From positions 1 through 10,062 of the forward strand of contig JAZNOL010000043.1 in NCBI GenBank assembly GCA_045580815.1: a DNA stretch of 10,062 nucleotides, in the 5' to 3' direction. The stretch's first letter is position 1. The number at the start of each line of letters is the position of its first letter. Under the pieces are notes generated by a model, which saw nothing but the letters and a program-made list of their open reading frames with translations, made no database searches and was not told the DNA's origin. Position numbers and translations under genes: made by a program. This DNA comes from JAZNOL01 sp045580815. Its GTDB lineage: Bacteria; Bacillota; Clostridia; RUG12999. Below are positions 7,404 to 10,062 of the stretch, one piece after another.

Positions 7404-7576
7404 CGAAGCCTTCCCCCTGGTGGGGAAGGTGGCAACCGCAGGTTGTCGGATGAGGGGGTTTCGCGGCGGCAAAATGACTGCAAAATTCTAAAGCTTGTGT
7501 TAACATGCCTCTAACAGAGGCATCCCCTCATCAGCCACACGTTCGTGTGACAGCTTCTCCACCAAGGAGAAGCCTT
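7404..7576. repeat. Palindromic intergenic repeat element (MITE-like), about 170 bp
   Basis: Two arms of roughly 50 bp face each other as imperfect inverted repeats and share an exact GATGAGGGG / CCCCTCATC (7449-7457 and 7524-7532). Each arm carries two hairpins. The left arm has CCTTCCCC/GGGGAAGG (7409-7416 with 7422-7429) and a stem around 7431-7447. The right arm has CACACG/CGTGTG (7536-7541 with 7544-7549) and GCTTCTCC/GGAGAAGC (7553-7560 with 7566-7573). A further perfect hairpin, ATGCCTCT/AGAGGCAT, lies at 7505-7523. The GC-rich arms differ from the AT-rich flanks. No ORF is present and no clear target-site duplication is seen. The layout resembles dispersed GGGGAAGG-type elements I recall between genes in gut Clostridia; I cannot check copy number here. 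In the met transcript it would fold strongly. Confidence 0.75.
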
Positions 7577-7631
7577 GGGTTTGTGTCATCTTAATGGCTT
7601 GGTAGCCTGAGAAACAAAGTGATAAAATTAA

Positions 7632-8306
7632 TCACATTTTTTTGAAAAGGCAGTCTGTTTTATTGCAGCTGCCGCAATTTTTTGTGCCGGTTTTACAGAT
7701 TTTGCGTGAAATTCCGGCTATTGCCGTAACAGATTTTGAGGGCGACATCAAAAGACTTTCGTTAAGTGAAAGCCCGATTTTCCGGTGGCAGTCGAGCACA
7801 CGGAAGATTTCTTTCTGAAACGAAAGGGGAAAATCGCCGTATCCGGGGCTGAAACGGTGTTGCAAAAACAGCCCGTCAGGCTGTATGGTGGTCTGAATAT
7901 CATCGCAAAAAGCATTGCACAGGCTTTCAATACGCTCTGCACCGAGTGCCTGAAAAAACAATGCTTTTGATGGAGAAATTCGTCCATATTTTGCAATAAG
8001 ACGGTCAATTTCAATACCAATTGTTGCACCAAAAACAAGTGCACAGTCACAGCCTGCCAGTTTTCTTGAAAGAAGGCTGCTTTTTTCGCTGGCAAATGTA
8101 AACCGGACTTCGTTACCGTCGGTTTTTATAGGAAATATTCCGTAGCAGACCTTGTATGACAAAAGGCTGTCACATTCTTTTATACATTCTTCAATAAGAG
8201 GCAAAAATTCGTCCTTTTTATCTTTGCACCCGGCATAACGCAGAATTTCGTCTGTGTCAAACCGGGGAGCAGGATAAGTTTTTATAAATACTGTGTTGCT
8301 TGTCAT
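7632..8306 (-). CDS. Stand-alone methionine synthase activation (reactivation) domain protein
   Basis: The 224-residue product corresponds to the C-terminal S-adenosylmethionine-binding domain of MetH. Its signature is R-F-S-P-G-Y-G-D-F-P (151-160), the family's Arg-x-x-x-Gly-Tyr loop, followed by I-G-L-S-L-N-E-S (177-184) and P-S-K-S-V-T-A-I-A-G (189-198). It should dock on MetH and allow reductive methylation of inactive cob(II)alamin with S-adenosylmethionine. The metH in this window lacks the domain, which supports the assignment; a comparable split arrangement is known in Thermotoga maritima. The last 21 residues hold four cysteines (204, 211, 214, 219; C-x6-C-x2-C-x4-C), which could bind a metal. 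The ATG at 8306 overlaps the metF TGA as ATGA, so translation is coupled. It comes before metH, separated by the repeat element. Confidence 0.9.
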   Translation of the reverse strand: MTSNTVFIKTYPAPRFDTDEILRYAGCKDKKDEFLPLIEECIKECDSLLSYKVCYGIFPIKTDGNEVRFTFASEKSSLLSRKLAGCDCALVFGATIGIEIDRLIAKYGRISPSKALFFQALGAERIESLCNAFCDDIQTTIQPDGLFLQHRFSPGYGDFPLSFQKEIFRVLDCHRKIGLSLNESLLMSPSKSVTAIAGISRKICKTGTKNCGSCNKTDCLFKKM

Positions 8307-9181
8307 TTTCCAAGCATGTCCGAAAGGTTGCTCTGTATTTTCATTGCCACATCAGGCTTGTTCATTGAATAAACATGAACGTTTGTGACATTGTTTGCAA
8401 AAAGGTCGATAATCTGGTCGGTTGCATAAGCAATACCGGCTTGCTTCATTGCATCCGGGTCGCTGCCGAATTTGTCCACCAGGCTTTTAAATCTCTGGGG
8501 CATAAACGAGCCCGAAAGCTTCATTGCACGCTCGACCTGGTTTGCGTTTGTTATGGGCATAATACCCGCAACAACAGGAACGGTGATGCCGGCTTCTCTT
8601 ATTTTATATAAAAAATTGTATAAAAGATTGTTATCAAAAAACATCTGCGTAGTTAAAAAATCGCAACCGGCGTCAACCTTTTCTTTAAGATGTTTTATGT
8701 CATCTTTCTGGTTACAGCTTTCGGGGTGAACCTCGGGATAACATGCACCGCCTATGCAAAAATCGTTTCCGCTTTCTTTAAGCTCACGCACAAGGTCAAT
8801 TGCGTTGCGGTAATCCCATTTGCTGCGGTCTTCATTTTCCATGCCGGGCATAAGGTCGCCACGCAAAGCCATAACGTTGCATATTCCGCTGTTTTTAATA
8901 TCTTCAATACGTGATTTTACGGTTTCTTTTGTGGAAGAAACACATGTTAAGTGCGCAAGGGTGGAAACACCGTACAGCTCTTTGATATTTTTGGCAATAT
9001 CAAGAGTGTATCGGCTTGTGCCGCCGCCTGCACCGTATGTAACGCTCATAAACGAGGGCTTTAATTTTGCAATCTCCTCGGTGGCTGTTTTCACGCTTGA
9101 AAAGGCACTGTCTGTTTTTGGCGGAAACACCTCAAAAGACAGAGATAATTTTTCGTTATTAAGAATAGAATTAAGCTTCAT
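8303..9181 (-). CDS. metF: 5,10-methylenetetrahydrofolate reductase
   Basis: The enzyme reduces 5,10-methylene-tetrahydrofolate to 5-methyl-tetrahydrofolate with an FAD cofactor, supplying the methyl donor to MetH. The 292-residue length is normal for bacterial MetF. Visible family motifs are S-F-E-V-F-P-P-K (15-22; Glu17 matches the catalytic Glu of E. coli MetF), S-V-T-Y-G-A-G-G (46-53), A-H-L-T-C (76-80), A-L-R-G-D (105-109; Asp109 matches the flavin-tuning Asp) and T-T-Q-M-F-F-D (177-183; Gln179 matches the folate-contacting Gln). It is the first gene of the met unit and overlaps the activation-domain gene by 4 nt. A perfect-consensus promoter lies at 9231-9259. The Shine-Dalgarno is weak (GGGAAG about 10 nt before the ATG at 9181). 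Confidence 0.95.
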   Translation of the reverse strand: MKLNSILNNEKLSLSFEVFPPKTDSAFSSVKTATEEIAKLKPSFMSVTYGAGGGTSRYTLDIAKNIKELYGVSTLAHLTCVSSTKETVKSRIEDIKNSGICNVMALRGDLMPGMENEDRSKWDYRNAIDLVRELKESGNDFCIGGACYPEVHPESCNQKDDIKHLKEKVDAGCDFLTTQMFFDNNLLYNFLYKIREAGITVPVVAGIMPITNANQVERAMKLSGSFMPQRFKSLVDKFGSDPDAMKQAGIAYATDQIIDLFANNVTNVHVYSMNKPDVAMKIQSNLSDMLGK

Positions 9182-9217
9182 TTATATCACACTTCCCATA
9201 AAAGTTTCAAAAAAATC

Positions 9218-9271
9218 TTACAACATTTATATTATACACCCAAAGACAAAAGATGTCAATAAAAGTTGTAA
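9218..9271. repeat. 13-bp inverted repeat bracketing the metF promoter, candidate operator pair
   Basis: TTACAACATTTAT at 9218-9230 (plus strand) and TTACAACTTTTAT at 9259-9271 (minus strand) match at 12 of 13 positions and point at each other. One copy covers the predicted transcription start and touches the -10 box; the other abuts or overlaps the -35. The offset of about 41 bp is close to four helical turns, so bound proteins would sit on the same face. No regulator is known for the motif from this sequence alone. Confidence 0.5.
9231..9259 (-). promoter_or_regulatory. Perfect-consensus sigma-A promoter of the met unit
   Basis: The minus strand has TTGACA (9254-9259), a 17-nt spacer (9237-9253) and TATAAT (9231-9236). 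The predicted start is near 9224, giving a leader of about 43 nt before metF. That is too short for an S-box, T-box or cobalamin riboswitch, so control is more likely at initiation, possibly through the inverted repeat that brackets the promoter. Confidence 0.75.
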
Positions 9272-9309
9272 TATTTTTATATAGTCCATTAAAATATTAT
9301 CATCAAACG

Positions 9310-9339
9310 AAAAGAGTGTGGGAATTTCCACACTCTTTT
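9310..9339 (-). terminator. Rho-independent terminator of the SLH protein gene
   Basis: AAAAGAGTGTGG (9310-9321) pairs exactly with CCACACTCTTTT (9328-9339) around a 6-nt loop. It lies 17 nt past the stop codon of the SLH gene. On the minus strand the arm ends in CTCTTTTCGTTT, a short U tract. It separates the SLH gene from the met promoter. Confidence 0.75.
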
Positions 9340-9356
9340 GAATATGTAAGTTATCT

Positions 9357-10062
9357 TTATTTAAGGTTTTCAACCATTCTTACTGCAATGATTAATGCCT
9401 GTTCTCTTGTTGCGTTTGCGTAGCCGTTAGCTTCATCGGCGCTTGTTACATTCTTCGGTGCGAATTTGTTGTTGCCGACACCGTTGATAATGCCGTTTGC
9501 TACCATAAAGTAAACGCTGTCCTTTGCCCAATCCGAAATGTCTGCATCGTCTGCGAAAAGTGCAGGCTTTTCATAAGGCAAGGTAAACTGACTGTCTGTT
9601 GCAAGCGTCCAGCCTGAAAGAGATACTTTTTTGAATACACGAGTCAGCATAGCCGCAGCCTGTTCTCTGTTTAATAGTGCATTCGGATCAAAGGTTGTTG
9701 CACTTGTTCCGTTTACTGCTCCGATATTATATGCCTTTAATACTTCAACATCATTTGTATCTGTAAACGGATTGATTACTGCCGGAATAGCTTCACCGTT
9801 TGCAAGTGCTTCATAAACCTTAACCGCAACTGCCGCAAATTCAGCTCTTGTGATGTCGGCTGTTAAATCAGCACCCTCTAATGTTTCGGGGATAAGACCA
9901 AGCTCGTCGGCTCTCGCAAGTTCTGCGGTTGCCCATTCAGAAGCATTACCCCAAGCAGGAGCACCAAATTGAATTACATTAGACCAATCGGATGACACTA
10001 TAAGAGCACCATTTCCATCGTGGTATTCATAGCGTGTGCGAAGCTGAACATAAGTGTCTTCT
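9357..10062 (-). CDS. S-layer homology (SLH) domain surface protein, C-terminal part (runs off right edge)
   Basis: 234 residues are visible, and the frame is open to the window edge, so the true start is outside. After about 38 residues (including Y-V-Q-L-R-T-R-Y and a Ser-Asn-Val-Ile segment) come three SLH domains, at about residues 40-84, 97-144 and 169-231. Each carries a version of the cell-wall-polymer-binding motif: ITRAE (70-74), N-R-E-Q (131-134) and T-R-E-Q (218-221). Three C-terminal SLH domains normally bind pyruvylated secondary wall polymer and hold an exported protein on the cell surface. The third has an insertion (N-V-T-S-A-D-E-A-N-G-Y) before its motif, and the first looks the most divergent. 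The missing N-terminal part decides the function. The GTG at 9998 is an internal codon, not a start. Confidence 0.85.
   Translation of the reverse strand, partial: EDTYVQLRTRYEYHDGNGALIVSSDWSNVIQFGAPAWGNASEWATAELARADELGLIPETLEGADLTADITRAEFAAVAVKVYEALANGEAIPAVINPFTDTNDVEVLKAYNIGAVNGTSATTFDPNALLNREQAAAMLTRVFKKVSLSGWTLATDSQFTLPYEKPALFADDADISDWAKDSVYFMVANGIINGVGNNKFAPKNVTSADEANGYANATREQALIIAVRMVENLK

Noticed and set aside
7404..7576. CRISPR-like array or tRNA gene in the GC-rich intergenic region
   Set aside because: There are no regularly spaced direct repeats and no cloverleaf; the hairpins form mirrored arms instead.
7619..7635. Terminator after the activation-domain gene (GTGAT/ATCAC)
   Set aside because: The stem is only five AT-rich pairs, overlaps the stop codon, and lacks a continuous U tract.
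7748..8095. 115-codon minus-strand ORF within the activation-domain gene
   Set aside because: It is a different frame of the same strand; the reactivation-domain motifs are all in the other frame, and this one has no recognisable motif.
9182..9356. S-box, T-box or cobalamin riboswitch upstream of metF
   Set aside because: The predicted leader is only about 43 nt, and no conserved riboswitch helices are seen; the only strong hairpin is the terminator of the SLH gene.
9996..9998. GTG as the start of the SLH protein
   Set aside because: The frame continues in coding-like sequence (Y-V-Q-L-R-T-R-Y) to the window edge, so the codon is internal.

Overview
The window looks like chromosome from a low-GC, AT-rich Firmicute of the class Clostridia. 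Evidence for this: strong AGGAG-type ribosome binding sites, TTGACA/TATAAT promoters, a protein with three S-layer homology (SLH) domains, a cobalamin-dependent methionine synthase whose reactivation domain is a separate gene, and a palindromic intergenic repeat of a kind I associate with gut Clostridia. The last point is from memory, not from a search. No phage, conjugation, CRISPR, tRNA or rRNA gene is visible.

Layout, left to right. (1) Bases 1-717, minus strand: a small lipoprotein gene, then the first 39 codons of a gene for a secreted protein. Both are of unknown function. (2) Bases 718-1047: a divergent regulatory region. It has a perfect-consensus sigma-A promoter and a second weaker one facing left, and a good one facing right. 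(3) Bases 1048-3127, plus strand: an MFS transporter followed 4 nt later by a GTG-started AraC-family regulator. (4) Bases 3121-3153: a perfect inverted repeat that can terminate transcription between two converging units. (5) Bases 3162-9181, minus strand, transcribed right to left: metF (methylenetetrahydrofolate reductase), a methionine synthase activation-domain gene overlapping it by ATGA, a ~170 bp palindromic repeat element, metH without its activation domain, and 11 nt later a sialidase-like BNR/Asp-box protein without a signal peptide. (6) Bases 9310-10062, minus strand: a terminator and the C-terminal part of an SLH surface protein that runs off the right edge.

How the genes work together. 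MetF makes 5-methyl-tetrahydrofolate. MetH transfers its methyl group through cobalamin to homocysteine. The separate activation protein is expected to bind S-adenosylmethionine and rescue MetH when its cobalamin oxidises. The unit starts from a perfect TTGACA-17-TATAAT promoter about 43 nt upstream of metF. That leader is too short for an S-box or T-box; instead a 13-bp inverted repeat (12 of 13 matching) brackets the promoter and may be a protein operator. The MFS/AraC pair and the Asp-box protein converge on one terminator and could concern uptake and processing of a glycoside, but the substrate cannot be read from the sequence.

I do not see a clearly new defence or mobile system. The items most worth a second look are the bracketed metF promoter, the palindromic element inside the met unit, the Cys-rich tail of the activation protein, the Asp-box hydrolase attached to metH, and the consensus promoter with direct repeats and a tiny ORF at 789-917.
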